NCBI GenBank assembly: GCA_016716535.1
Contig: JADJWD010000005.1
Coordinates: 558,001 to 622,000, forward strand
Length of the DNA: 64,000 bases
Direction of reading: 5' to 3'
Origin: Betaproteobacteria bacterium
Lineage (GTDB): Bacteria > Pseudomonadota > Gammaproteobacteria > Burkholderiales > Burkholderiaceae_C
The notes under the pieces were generated by a model. It was given only the letters and a program-made list of their open reading frames with translations, made no database searches and was not told the DNA's origin. Of this stretch, positions 1-8,645 are shown one piece after another. How positions within the stretch are numbered: the stretch's first letter is position 1; each line of letters starts with the position of its first letter. A program made the position numbers and the translations under genes.

Positions 1-192
1 TGAGCCTGCGACGATCAAAGTGCCGTGACGGCGTGAACGAGTTCATGTCGTGCCCATGGGAATCCATCAACCCCTCAGAGTAGCCGACGATAACGCGGCG
101 ATGCCGCCGAAATGCGCCGTCGGCGTGCCGATGTTGCGTTGCGCGAAGCAGCGCAGGGCGATGGTGCGCTCGCCGATGACAGAATCCCCCGC

Positions 193-1200
193 ATGAAAGT
201 ACTGGTCACCGGCGCCGCCGGCTTCATCGGCAGCACCGCCTCGCTGCGCCTGCTGGCGCGTGGCGACGAGGTCGTCGGCCTGGACAACCTGAACGACTAT
301 TACGACGTTCGGCTGAAGGAGGCGCGCCTCGCGCGGCTGACGCCGAACGCGCGCTTTCGCTTCGCGAAGCTCGACGTCGCCGACCGCGCCGGCATGGAGG
401 CGCTGTTCGCGAAGGAGCGCTTCGACCGCGTCATCCACCTCGCCGCGCAGGCGGGCGTGCGCTACTCGCTGAAGAACCCGCAGGCCTACGTCGACAGCAA
501 CGTCGTGGGCTTCATGAACATCCTCGAAGGTTGCCGGCACCACGGCGTGCAGCACCTCGTCTACGCCTCCAGCTCCAGCGTCTACGGCGGCAACACGAAG
601 ATGCCGTTCTCCGAGCACGACAGCGTCGACCATCCGGTCAGCATGTACGCGGCGACGAAGAAGGCCAACGAGCTGATGGCGCACACGTACAGCCACCTGT
701 TCGGGCTGCCGACGACGGGCCTGCGCTTCTTCACCGTCTACGGGCCCTGGGGGCGGCCGGACATGGCGCTGTTCCTGTTCACGAAGGCGATCCTCGAAGG
801 CAAGCCGATCGACGTGTTCAACCACGGCCGCATGCAGCGCGACTTCACCTACGTCGACGACATCGTCGAAGGCGTGATCCGCGTGCTCGACAAGACGGCG
901 ACGCCGAACCCGGCCTACCGCGCCGAGACGCCCGATCCGGGCACGAGCAACGTGCCGTTCCGCGTCTTCAACATCGGCAACCACAACCCGGTGCCGCTCT
1001 TGGACTTCATCGGCTGCATCGAAGAGTCGCTCGGCAGCAAGGCCGAGAAGAACCTGCTGCCGCTGCAGGACGGCGACGTGCCGGCGACCTACGCCGATGT
1101 CGATGCGCTGAAGGACTGGGTCGGCTTCACGCCGGCCACCGACATCCGCATTGGCATCGGCCGCTTCGTCGACTGGTATCGCGCGTACTACAAGGTCTGA
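193..1200 (+). CDS. NAD-dependent nucleotide-sugar epimerase (UDP-glucuronate 4-epimerase type)
   Basis: Predicted cytoplasmic 335-residue short-chain epimerase that would interconvert UDP-hexuronic acids for the exopolysaccharide. The Rossmann motif GAAGFIGS lies at residues 7-14, followed by an acidic residue pattern (GLDNLNDYYD) typical of UDP-glucuronate 4-epimerases. The catalytic region shows YASSSSVYGG and then MYAATKKANE, giving the Ser and YxxxK of the family. The ATG at 193 is chosen because it starts directly at the Rossmann strand; an upstream in-frame ATG at 112 would add unlike sequence. It converges on the protease gene. Epimerases of this type are common in exosortase A EPS loci. 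Substrate specificity (GlcA versus HexNAcA) is inferred, not visible. Confidence 0.88.
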   Translation: MKVLVTGAAGFIGSTASLRLLARGDEVVGLDNLNDYYDVRLKEARLARLTPNARFRFAKLDVADRAGMEALFAKERFDRVIHLAAQAGVRYSLKNPQAYVDSNVVGFMNILEGCRHHGVQHLVYASSSSVYGGNTKMPFSEHDSVDHPVSMYAATKKANELMAHTYSHLFGLPTTGLRFFTVYGPWGRPDMALFLFTKAILEGKPIDVFNHGRMQRDFTYVDDIVEGVIRVLDKTATPNPAYRAETPDPGTSNVPFRVFNIGNHNPVPLLDFIGCIEESLGSKAEKNLLPLQDGDVPATYADVDALKDWVGFTPATDIRIGIGRFVDWYRAYYKV

Positions 1201-1209
1201 CGCGCGAGA

Positions 1210-1270
1210 CCGTTCGCAATCAAGCCCTTCGACAGGCTCAGGGCGGCTTCGACAAGCTCAGCCCGAACGG
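1210..1270. repeat. Intergenic TTCGACAGGCTCAG-type repeat with inverted ends
   Basis: The short gap between two convergent genes holds two direct copies of a 14-mer (TTCGACAGGCTCAG at about 1229 and TTCGACAAGCTCAG at about 1249, one mismatch). They are flanked by the inverted pair CCGTTCG (1210-1216) and CGAACGG (1264-1270), with an inner GCCCT/AGGGC stem at 1224-1244. The motif resembles a dispersed intergenic repeat often met in proteobacterial genomes. Its position between converging genes fits a bidirectional terminator-like role, which is inference. Confidence 0.6.
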
Positions 1271-1279
1271 TTCTTGGCG

Positions 1280-2113
1280 TCAGCGCGGCGGCGGCGCCGC
1301 CTGCCGCGCCTCGTCGAGCAGCGCACGCAGGTGCTGCACCGGTATCGCGTAGGTGATGCCGGTTGGCGCCGACAGCGCCGTCTCGCGGCTGCCGCGCACG
1401 AGCACCATGTTGACGACGCCGATCACCTCGCCGGTGTCGGCGTCGAGCACCGGCCCGCCGCTGTTGCCGGGGTAGGCAGTGGCGTCGAGTTGCAGCACCT
1501 CGAAGTTGCCGGCGCGCAGCCGCGCCAGCGCGCGTGGGTCGAGCTGCGCGGCGGTGGGCGCCGGCAATGCCACGGTGGTGACCGACGCGACGATGCCGCG
1601 GTGCGTGACCGGCGAGAAGCCGAGCGCGCCGCCGATCGGGTAGCCCATCAGCGCGATCGTCTTGCCTTCTTCCGCACGCCGCGCGCCGGCCAGCGCCAGC
1701 GGCGGCAGCGCCGGGCCATCCAGGCGCAGCAGCGCCACGTCGTGCGCGCGGTCGGTGGACACGAGCGTCGCGAAGCGCACGTCGCCGGCCTCGCGCCCGG
1801 GCGCCGCGTTCTGCGCCAGCACGGCCAGGCGCGCACCGGGCTCGATCTCATTCGGCAGCACGTGCGCATTGGTCGCGACGTGGTGGCCGTCGCCGACGAC
1901 AAAACCGCTGCCGCGAAAGCCGAAGCGCGGCGTCGCTGTCGGGCTGTAGGTGCCGACCGGCAGCACCGAAGGCCGCGCGCGCGCGACGACGGCGCGTAGA
2001 TCAGGTGTCGGCGTCGAAGCGGCCGCCGCGCCGGCACCCTGCGCCAGCGCGAGCGGCCCATGCGCGACGCCCGCCAGCGCCAGCACCGCGGCGCCGAGCA
2101 GGCGCAGCGACAT
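1280..2113 (-). CDS. Secreted trypsin-like serine protease (S1C/DegP-like, no PDZ domain)
   Basis: About 277 residues with an N-terminal signal peptide (MSLRLLGAAVLALAG, cleavage near ALAQG), so probably periplasmic. The chymotrypsin-fold triad is visible: His in TNAHV, Asp in RAHDVALLRL, and nucleophile Ser in YPGNSGGPV. The C-terminus stops after the protease domain, so unlike DegP/DegS there is no PDZ domain. The ATG at 2113 puts the signal peptide at the start; a GTG at 2149 would add 12 residues. It follows prsT by about 40 bases on the same strand and may be co-transcribed with prsKRT. The target is unknown; a link to processing of exported EPS or PEP-CTERM proteins is only inference. 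Confidence 0.85.
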   Translation of the reverse strand: MSLRLLGAAVLALAGVAHGPLALAQGAGAAAASTPTPDLRAVVARARPSVLPVGTYSPTATPRFGFRGSGFVVGDGHHVATNAHVLPNEIEPGARLAVLAQNAAPGREAGDVRFATLVSTDRAHDVALLRLDGPALPPLALAGARRAEEGKTIALMGYPIGGALGFSPVTHRGIVASVTTVALPAPTAAQLDPRALARLRAGNFEVLQLDATAYPGNSGGPVLDADTGEVIGVVNMVLVRGSRETALSAPTGITYAIPVQHLRALLDEARQAAPPPR

Positions 2114-2154
2114 GGCCCGCACGTCGCTCACTGCCCGCGCGCCGCTCACGCCGT

Positions 2155-4938
2155 TCAGCGCGAGAGCTTCAGCAACTCGGCCACCTCGGCCTGCGCGGCG
2201 AACTTGTCGCCCAGCCGCGACAGGTCTTCGAGCTCGGCGCGGGCCTGCGGCTTCTCGCCGGCCTTCAGGTGCAACCGCGCCAGGTTCAGGCGCAGGTTCG
2301 GGTCGTTGCGCTCGATCTGCACGGCGCGCTTTTGCACGTCGACGGCGCGCTTGATCTCGCCCTCGGCGGCCAGCGCCGTGGCCAGCGTGTCCATCAGCTG
2401 CGGCCGGTTGGGCAGGATCTGGTTGGCCTGCTCGGCCAGCGGCACCGCGCCCGTCTTGCCCTGCTTGGCCATCAGCCAGGCGACGTTGTTCAACGCCAGC
2501 GCGTTGCGCGGCTGCACTTCGAGCACGGCGCGGTAGTGCTTCTCGCCGGCGGCGTAGTCCGAGCGCGACATCGCCATGTCGCCCAGGTAGTAGCTGAAGC
2601 CGAAGTCGCGCGGGTGCTCGCGCTGCCAGTCGGCGACGAGCTTCTCGGCCTCGGCCCGCTGGCCGCCGGCAAAGAGCGCCTGGTGCAGCCGGATCGCGAG
2701 GTCGGTGCTGCGCGCCATCGTGAAGGCTTTGCGGTAGGCGGCGATCGCGGCCGGCCAGTTGCGCTGCTGGCGCTCGACGTCACCCTCGAGCTGGAAGCCG
2801 CTCGTCTCCTTCGGGTTCGACTTCTGCAGCTCGCGCGCAATGGCGCGCGCCTCGTCGGGCCGGTTCTGCTGCAACGCGAGCGCCGCCATGCTGCGCTTGG
2901 CGGCGAACGAGCCGGGCTCGATCTCGAGCGCCTTGCGCAGCGCGTTGCGCGCCGAGGCGAGGTCCTTCGCCGCCACGTGTGCTTCGGCCAGGCGCAGCTG
3001 GTGGATGGCCTCGGTCGGGTGGCGCGTGGCCATCTGGCCGAAGGTGGCCGCGGCCTGGCGCGCATCGCCGGCGGCCAGCTGCGCGCGGCCGAGCGTCGCC
3101 TGCACGTCGTTGTTGCCGGGCAGCGCCGCGGCGGCGTCCTGCGCCGCGACCAGCGCGCCTTGCGCGTCACCCATGCGCAGCAGGTGATCCACGTACAGCA
3201 GGCGCGGCTGCGGCTGCGCCGGGTTGGCCTTGACGGCCGCGGCGTAGATCTGCCCCACCTCCGCGCCGGTGCCGCCGGTGCGCGCGGTGACCTCGGCCAG
3301 CGCGATGCGCGCCTGCACGCTCATCGGGTCGGCGGTGACGAGGTCCTGCAGGCGCTTGCGCGCCGCGTCGTTGCGGTTGGCGGCCAGGTCCAGCGCGGCC
3401 AGCGCCGAGACGGCGGGCACGAACTTGGGCTCCTTCTTCAGCGCCGCCTCGAAAGCCGCGGTGGCGCCGGCGGTGTCCTTCTTGGCCAGCAGGATGCGGC
3501 CGCGCAGCAGCTCGGGCAGCGCGCGGTCGGGCAGCTTCTTTTGCAGCGCGTCCACCGCCTTCAATGCGCCGGCGGTGTCGCCGCTGCGCAGGCGGCCGGA
3601 GATGATCGCCATGTCGGCGCGCGTGCCGCCGTCGCTGGCGGCGATCGACTCCAGCGCTGCGAGTGCGGGCTGCGTCTCGCCGCGCACGTACTGCGCCAGC
3701 GCCACGCTGGTGCGCACGCGCGTGTCGTTCGGCGAGGCCTTCGCGGCCTGCTGGAAATACACGTCGGCGCGCTTCGAGTCGCCCAGCATCATCTGCGCCT
3801 CGCCGGCCAGCGCCAGCGTCGGGCCGTCGGCCGTCTTCTGCTCGATGGCCGGGGCGAGCGTCTCCATCGCCTTGGCCGGCTGGCCGGTGCGCAGGTAGGT
3901 CTGCGCCAGCAGTTGCCGCGTCGGCAGGTGCTGCGGCACGGCGCGCAACGCGCGGCTGAGGTTCGACTCGGCCTGGTTGAACGCGCCGAGGCGGAAGTCG
4001 GCGCCGCCGGCCAGCATCAGCAGGCGCGGGTTCTCGGGCATGGCGCGCAACAGCCGCGAGGCGATGTCGCGCGCGGCCTGCGCGTCGCCACCTTGCAGCG
4101 CGTACTGCGCTTCGAGGAAGAGCGTGTCCGGATGCTGCGGCGCGGCCTGCTTCAACGCCTGGAACTGCGTCTTCGCCTCGGCTTGGCGGCCGGCCTCGCC
4201 ATGGATCGAGATCAGCGCCATGTGCGCGGCCACGGCCTTCGGGTTGGCGGCGACGGTCTTCGTCAGCGCTGCCACCGCGCCAGCCTCGTCGCGCTTGCCG
4301 CGCCACAGCAGCTCGCCCTTCAGCGTGCCGGCGCGCTCGTTGGCGGGCTCGCGTGCCAGCGCCTCGTCGAGCATCTTCAGCGCGCCGTCGATGTCGTTGT
4401 CGCCGGCCTTCACGCGCGCCTGCAGGACGACGGCGGGGATGTGCTGCGGGTTGGCCTGCAGCGCGCGGGCGCTCGCGTCCTTGGCCTTGTCGGCCTGGCC
4501 GGCCAGCGCGTACGCGACGGCCACGCTCGTCAACAGGTCGGCCTGCGCCAGCGACTTGCCGAGTGTCGTGGCGCCGAACTGGCTGAGCACGCCGGCGTGG
4601 TCGCCGGTCATCAGCATCGCGCGCACGAGGTCGGGCACGACCACGTCGTCGGCGTACTTCATGTCGCGCGCGCGGCGCAGCTCGACCAGGGCGCCGGTCG
4701 CGTCGCCGGATTCCAGCAGCGCCTTGCCGAGCAGGTAGCGGCCTTCGGCCGAGTTGGCGTTGCGCTGGAGCAGGCTCTTCAGCTGGATCGTTGCCGCCTT
4801 GTAGTCCTTCTTCGCCAGGTACTCCTGGGCCGAGGTGAGGAGCTGGCCCTCGGAGTCGCCACCGCTGCAGCCGCCGAGCAGCGCGGCGGCAATGACCAGG
4901 GCGGCAAGCGCGGCGGGTGTCTTCAGGAAGTGATGCAC
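2155..4938 (-). CDS. prsT: PrsT: XrtA/PEP-CTERM system TPR-repeat lipoprotein
   Basis: A 927-residue protein with a lipoprotein signal ending in LLGGC (lipidated Cys at residue 24), followed by tandem TPR helices through to the C-terminus (repeated patterns such as A..YLAKKDYKAA and LALNNVAWLMAKQGK). Size and architecture match the PrsT family that accompanies exosortase A loci. It is predicted to sit in the cell envelope and act as a protein-protein scaffold for EPS or PEP-CTERM export. It lies 52 bases downstream of prsR on the same strand, giving the usual prsK-prsR-prsT order. The biochemical role of PrsT is not established; family assignment is confident. Confidence 0.93.
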   Translation of the reverse strand: MHHFLKTPAALAALVIAAALLGGCSGGDSEGQLLTSAQEYLAKKDYKAATIQLKSLLQRNANSAEGRYLLGKALLESGDATGALVELRRARDMKYADDVVVPDLVRAMLMTGDHAGVLSQFGATTLGKSLAQADLLTSVAVAYALAGQADKAKDASARALQANPQHIPAVVLQARVKAGDNDIDGALKMLDEALAREPANERAGTLKGELLWRGKRDEAGAVAALTKTVAANPKAVAAHMALISIHGEAGRQAEAKTQFQALKQAAPQHPDTLFLEAQYALQGGDAQAARDIASRLLRAMPENPRLLMLAGGADFRLGAFNQAESNLSRALRAVPQHLPTRQLLAQTYLRTGQPAKAMETLAPAIEQKTADGPTLALAGEAQMMLGDSKRADVYFQQAAKASPNDTRVRTSVALAQYVRGETQPALAALESIAASDGGTRADMAIISGRLRSGDTAGALKAVDALQKKLPDRALPELLRGRILLAKKDTAGATAAFEAALKKEPKFVPAVSALAALDLAANRNDAARKRLQDLVTADPMSVQARIALAEVTARTGGTGAEVGQIYAAAVKANPAQPQPRLLYVDHLLRMGDAQGALVAAQDAAAALPGNNDVQATLGRAQLAAGDARQAAATFGQMATRHPTEAIHQLRLAEAHVAAKDLASARNALRKALEIEPGSFAAKRSMAALALQQNRPDEARAIARELQKSNPKETSGFQLEGDVERQQRNWPAAIAAYRKAFTMARSTDLAIRLHQALFAGGQRAEAEKLVADWQREHPRDFGFSYYLGDMAMSRSDYAAGEKHYRAVLEVQPRNALALNNVAWLMAKQGKTGAVPLAEQANQILPNRPQLMDTLATALAAEGEIKRAVDVQKRAVQIERNDPNLRLNLARLHLKAGEKPQARAELEDLSRLGDKFAAQAEVAELLKLSR

Positions 4939-4990
4939 GGCAGGATGCCTCCTCGAAGCAAGATGGAGCGAGAGATGGGGAAAGCGGCGG

Positions 4991-6382
4991 TCACGGCTTG
5001 ATGCCGAGCCGCTTCATCAGGTCGTAGATCGTCGGGCGGCTGATGCCCAGCAGTTCGGCGGCGCGGCCGATGTTGCCGTTGGTGCGCGCGAGCGCCGTGA
5101 CGATCGCGCCGCGTTCGGCTTCGTCGCGGATGGCGCGCAGGTTGAGGTCGGAGCGGACTTCGCCTACGCCTTCGTCGCGCTCGCTCGCAGCGAGGCCCAG
5201 GTCTTCGGCCTTCAGCCGGTCGCCGTCGGCCATGATGGCGGCGCGCTTCACGCAATTGAGCAGCTCGCGCACGTTGCCCGGCCACGCGTGGTTCTCGATG
5301 GCGAGGATCGCTTCTTCCGACAACGCCAGGCCGTTGCGCCGCTGCTCCTGCGCGAAGCGGCGCAGGAACGCGTGCGCGAGCAGCACCGCGTCGCCGGTGC
5401 GCTCGCGCAGCGGCGGGATCTCGACGACGATCTCGGCCAGGCGGTAGTACAGATCCTCGCGGAAGCGCCCTTCGCGGATCTGGTTCTTCAGGTCCTGGTG
5501 CGTGGCGCAGACGACGCGCACGTCGACCGCGATCTCGCTGCGCCCGCCCAGCCGCTCGATCGTGCGCTGCTCGAGAAAGCGCAAGAGCTTGGCCTGCAGC
5601 GAAGCCGGCAGGTCGCCGATCTCGTCGAGCATCAGCGTGCCGTTGTGGGCGGTTTCGATCTTGCCCGGCGTCGTCTTGCTCGCGCCGGTGAAGGCGCCCT
5701 TCTCGTAGCCGAACAGTTCGCTTTCGAGCAGGTTCTCGGGGATCGCGGCGCAGTTGATGGCGACGAAGCGGCCGGCGCGCTTGCTGGCCGCGTGCAGGCC
5801 CTGCGCCAGCACCTCCTTGCCGGTGCCGGATTCGCCGAGCAGCATCACGGTGGCGTTGCTCGACGCGACGCGCTCGATCGTGCGCGCGATCTTCAGCATC
5901 TGCGCGTCGCGCGTGATCAGGCCGCCGAGCGCGTCGCTGCTCTGCGCGCTTTGCAGCCGGCGGTTCTCGGCCTGCAGCTCGGCCAGGCGCAGCGCGCGCT
6001 CGACGGTGAGCTTGAGCACATCGGGCTCGAACGGCTTGGCCAGGAAGTCGTAGGCGCCCTGCGCGACGGCGCGCAGCGCGTGCTCCTGCGCGTTCTGGCC
6101 GGTCAGCACGATGACCTTGACCTTGGGATCGATGTCGAGCAACTGGCCGAGCAGCTTGAAGCCCTCGGAGACCGCATCGGGGTCGGGCGGCAGGCCGAGG
6201 TCCATCGTCACCACCGGCGGCGTGTGGCGGCGGAACTGCAGCAGCGCCGACTCGCGGTCGGCCGCGGTGACGGCCTCGAAGCTGTCGAGCGACCAGCGGA
6301 TCTGCCGCTGCAGCGCGAGGTCGTCCTCGACGATCAGGAGCGCGGGCGACGAGCCCGGGGCGGCGGCGGCGTTCGTCGTCAT
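4991..6382 (-). CDS. prsR: PrsR: PEP-CTERM-box sigma-54 response regulator
   Basis: A 463-residue NtrC-type activator. The N-terminal receiver domain carries the phosphoacceptor Asp61 (VTMDLGLPPD) and the switch Lys in FLAKPFEP. The central AAA+ sigma-54 domain has Walker A GESGTGKE (about 183-190), the sigma-54 contact loop GAFTGA (229-234) and Walker B MLDEIGD. The C-terminus is a Fis-type helix-turn-helix (NIGRAAELLGISRPTIYDL). The ATG at 6382 overlaps the prsK stop as ATGA, which indicates translational coupling and decides the start. It is expected to be phosphorylated by PrsK and to activate sigma-54 promoters of PEP-CTERM/EPS genes. Confidence 0.95.
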   Translation of the reverse strand: MTTNAAAAPGSSPALLIVEDDLALQRQIRWSLDSFEAVTAADRESALLQFRRHTPPVVTMDLGLPPDPDAVSEGFKLLGQLLDIDPKVKVIVLTGQNAQEHALRAVAQGAYDFLAKPFEPDVLKLTVERALRLAELQAENRRLQSAQSSDALGGLITRDAQMLKIARTIERVASSNATVMLLGESGTGKEVLAQGLHAASKRAGRFVAINCAAIPENLLESELFGYEKGAFTGASKTTPGKIETAHNGTLMLDEIGDLPASLQAKLLRFLEQRTIERLGGRSEIAVDVRVVCATHQDLKNQIREGRFREDLYYRLAEIVVEIPPLRERTGDAVLLAHAFLRRFAQEQRRNGLALSEEAILAIENHAWPGNVRELLNCVKRAAIMADGDRLKAEDLGLAASERDEGVGEVRSDLNLRAIRDEAERGAIVTALARTNGNIGRAAELLGISRPTIYDLMKRLGIKP

Positions 6383-8478
6383 CGTGGCACCGGCGGCATC
6401 AGGTCGGATTCGTGCTGCCGCTCGAACAGCGGCAGCCGCACGGTGATCGTCGTGCCGGCGCCCGGGCGGCTGGCCACGTCGATCCGGCCGCCCAGCTCGC
6501 GCACGTACTGCGCGCTCTCGTACGAGCCGACGCCCATGCCGCTGCCCTTGGTGCTGCTGAAAGGCTTGAACAGGCGCGTCTGCACGAACTCTTCGGTCAT
6601 TCCTTCTCCCGCATCTCCCACTTCGATGCGGACCTGGCCGCTTTCGCGTTCGACCGACATCCAGACCGCACCGCCGGCGGCCGTGGCGTCGAGCGCGTTT
6701 TGCACGAGATGCCCGAGCACACGCTCGAGCCGGTCTTCGTGGCCGCGCGTGGCCAGCCGTTCGATGCGGCGCACCTCGAGCGTGCGTCCGCGGCCTTTGG
6801 CCAGCGCCTGCAGCCGCTGCACGATCGGGCCCAGTTCGACGCCGGCGCTGACGCCGGCCGCTGGGGTGCCTTCGCGCAATTGAAGCATCAGGCGCCGCAT
6901 TTTGGCCAGCGAGCTCTCCACGGTCAGCAGCATGTCCTGCTGGAATTCGCGGTTGTCGTGCAGGCGTTCCGCGTTCTTCAGCATCAGCGACAACTGCGTG
7001 ACGATGTTCTTCAAATCGTGCACGACGAACGCGGACATGCGGTTGAACGCGTCGAACTTGCGCGCTTCCAGCAGCGCCTCGGTGGCCTGCATCTGCGCCA
7101 GGTGGCTGGCGGCCTGGCGGCTGGCGGTCTTCAGCAGGTCGAGCACCTCCCAGTTCACGTCGACGCGCGTGCGAGGGTGCGTCAGCAGCACGAAGCCGAG
7201 CAACTCGTCGCCCGCCATCAGCGGCACCACCAGCCACGTCGCCTGCGCGCCGAGCAGCCAGGTCGGCACGACCAAGCCGTCGTACAGGCGCGGCGAGGCG
7301 CGCAGCTGGTCGAGGTCGATGACCCAGCCGGTGCGGCGCAGGAAGTCGGCGAAGGCGCTGTCGGCCGCTTCCTCGCCGTCAATCTGCGGCGTGTTCCAGC
7401 GCGCGACCTGGCGAAACGGCCCCTCGGCGCTGGCGCGGGTCCACAGGCTCCCGCCCGGGCACTCGACGAGGTCGGCGAGCGCGCGCACGACGAGCCGGCC
7501 CACTTCGTCGGGCGCGCCGCGCGTGGCCAGCATCGCCGTGAAGCGCAGCCACTCCTCGCGGTAGTCGAAGCGATAACTGAAGAAGTGCTTGCCAACGAAG
7601 ACGCGAAGCCACGAGCGCGCCGAACCCGAGAGCGCAAAGCCGACGAGCAACGCGATCGCCGCGAACAGCAGCGCGAGTTGCAGCGCGCGCCCGAACGTGC
7701 CGCCGAAGTAGCGCACGTAGTAGCCCAGGCCCGAGACGAAGAGCAGGTAGACGCCGGCAAGCAGCAGCGTGGCCGTGTGGAACACCGCGGTGCGCGAGAC
7801 CTGCAGCCGCGCGATCCAGTCAGCGCGCCGGCGCGCCGCTACGAGCAGGAACGGCACCGCGAGCGCATGCACCGGTCCGCGCGCGCCGAGCGTGTCGGGG
7901 TCGGCGCGGCCGAACAGCAGCGTCTGCGTGTGCATGTACAGGTCGAAGCCGAAGACGATCGCCAGCGCCAGGCACAGCGGCTTGCCGACCCAGCGCACGT
8001 GGTCGCCGAGGTTGCGGAAGAGCTGCTCGACCAGCAGCATGCCGAGCACCGGCAGCGCGAGCATCACGAACACGACGAGGCTCGAGGTCGGCCGGTCGGC
8101 GGCGCCGACGGCCACGCGCAGCCCTTGCAGCAGCGCCGCCAGCATGACCGCGGCGACGAGCGCGACGCGCAGCGCGCGCGGCGCCGGCTGCGCCTGCCCT
8201 TCGCGCACCGTGCCCACCAGCGTGTAGAGGAACGCGAGCCACAGCGCGTAGCGCATCACGTCGAGCAGCACGGCGGCCGATGCCCAGGCGAGGCTTGCGC
8301 TGCCCGCGGCCAGCGCCTGCGCGGTGGCCCACAGCGCACTGACGAGGAGTGCCGCCTTCAGCAGCCCGCCGCTGGCCGACGACTCGCGCTGGATGCGGCC
8401 GCTCCAGACCAGGAAGACCAGAAAGCCCAGGTGCACGACCGCGCTCAGCGCGTAGCCGGCCACCGCCATGTCGTCCAC
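6379..8478 (-). CDS. prsK: PrsK: XrtA/PEP-CTERM system histidine kinase
   Basis: A 699-residue sensor kinase. Roughly residues 1-285 form a multi-span membrane region. A GAF-like segment follows (about 310-450), then an H-box with VVHDLKN (His near 487) and an HATPase domain with VQNALDA (N box), GDAGEGM (G1) and a further glycine box KGSGMGVGSY. The arrangement matches PrsK. The ligand is unknown. Its stop overlaps the prsR start, forming a two-component operon with prsT. The upstream gap of 167 bases separates it from the sugar transferase gene; no clear sigma-54 element was recognised there. Confidence 0.94.
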   Translation of the reverse strand: MDDMAVAGYALSAVVHLGFLVFLVWSGRIQRESSASGGLLKAALLVSALWATAQALAAGSASLAWASAAVLLDVMRYALWLAFLYTLVGTVREGQAQPAPRALRVALVAAVMLAALLQGLRVAVGAADRPTSSLVVFVMLALPVLGMLLVEQLFRNLGDHVRWVGKPLCLALAIVFGFDLYMHTQTLLFGRADPDTLGARGPVHALAVPFLLVAARRRADWIARLQVSRTAVFHTATLLLAGVYLLFVSGLGYYVRYFGGTFGRALQLALLFAAIALLVGFALSGSARSWLRVFVGKHFFSYRFDYREEWLRFTAMLATRGAPDEVGRLVVRALADLVECPGGSLWTRASAEGPFRQVARWNTPQIDGEEAADSAFADFLRRTGWVIDLDQLRASPRLYDGLVVPTWLLGAQATWLVVPLMAGDELLGFVLLTHPRTRVDVNWEVLDLLKTASRQAASHLAQMQATEALLEARKFDAFNRMSAFVVHDLKNIVTQLSLMLKNAERLHDNREFQQDMLLTVESSLAKMRRLMLQLREGTPAAGVSAGVELGPIVQRLQALAKGRGRTLEVRRIERLATRGHEDRLERVLGHLVQNALDATAAGGAVWMSVERESGQVRIEVGDAGEGMTEEFVQTRLFKPFSSTKGSGMGVGSYESAQYVRELGGRIDVASRPGAGTTITVRLPLFERQHESDLMPPVPR

Positions 8479-8645
8479 CAGTCGACCGCCCCCTGTTGTG
8501 ATCTCGTGATGCCGCGTCTTCAGCGGCTGATCAGGCGGCCGATTGTGCGTGTGGGCCGCCAGCGCGTAGAGCGCCGGCGCGGCCTTTGTTCACGCCGGAA
8601 GCGGCGGGGATACGGGGGCAGGAGGGCAGGTTTGCGGCGCTGGGT

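Noticed and set aside
1..192. Possible gene end before the epimerase
   Set aside because: Only 192 bases are visible, no convincing coding pattern is present on either strand and the only long frame is antisense to the epimerase.
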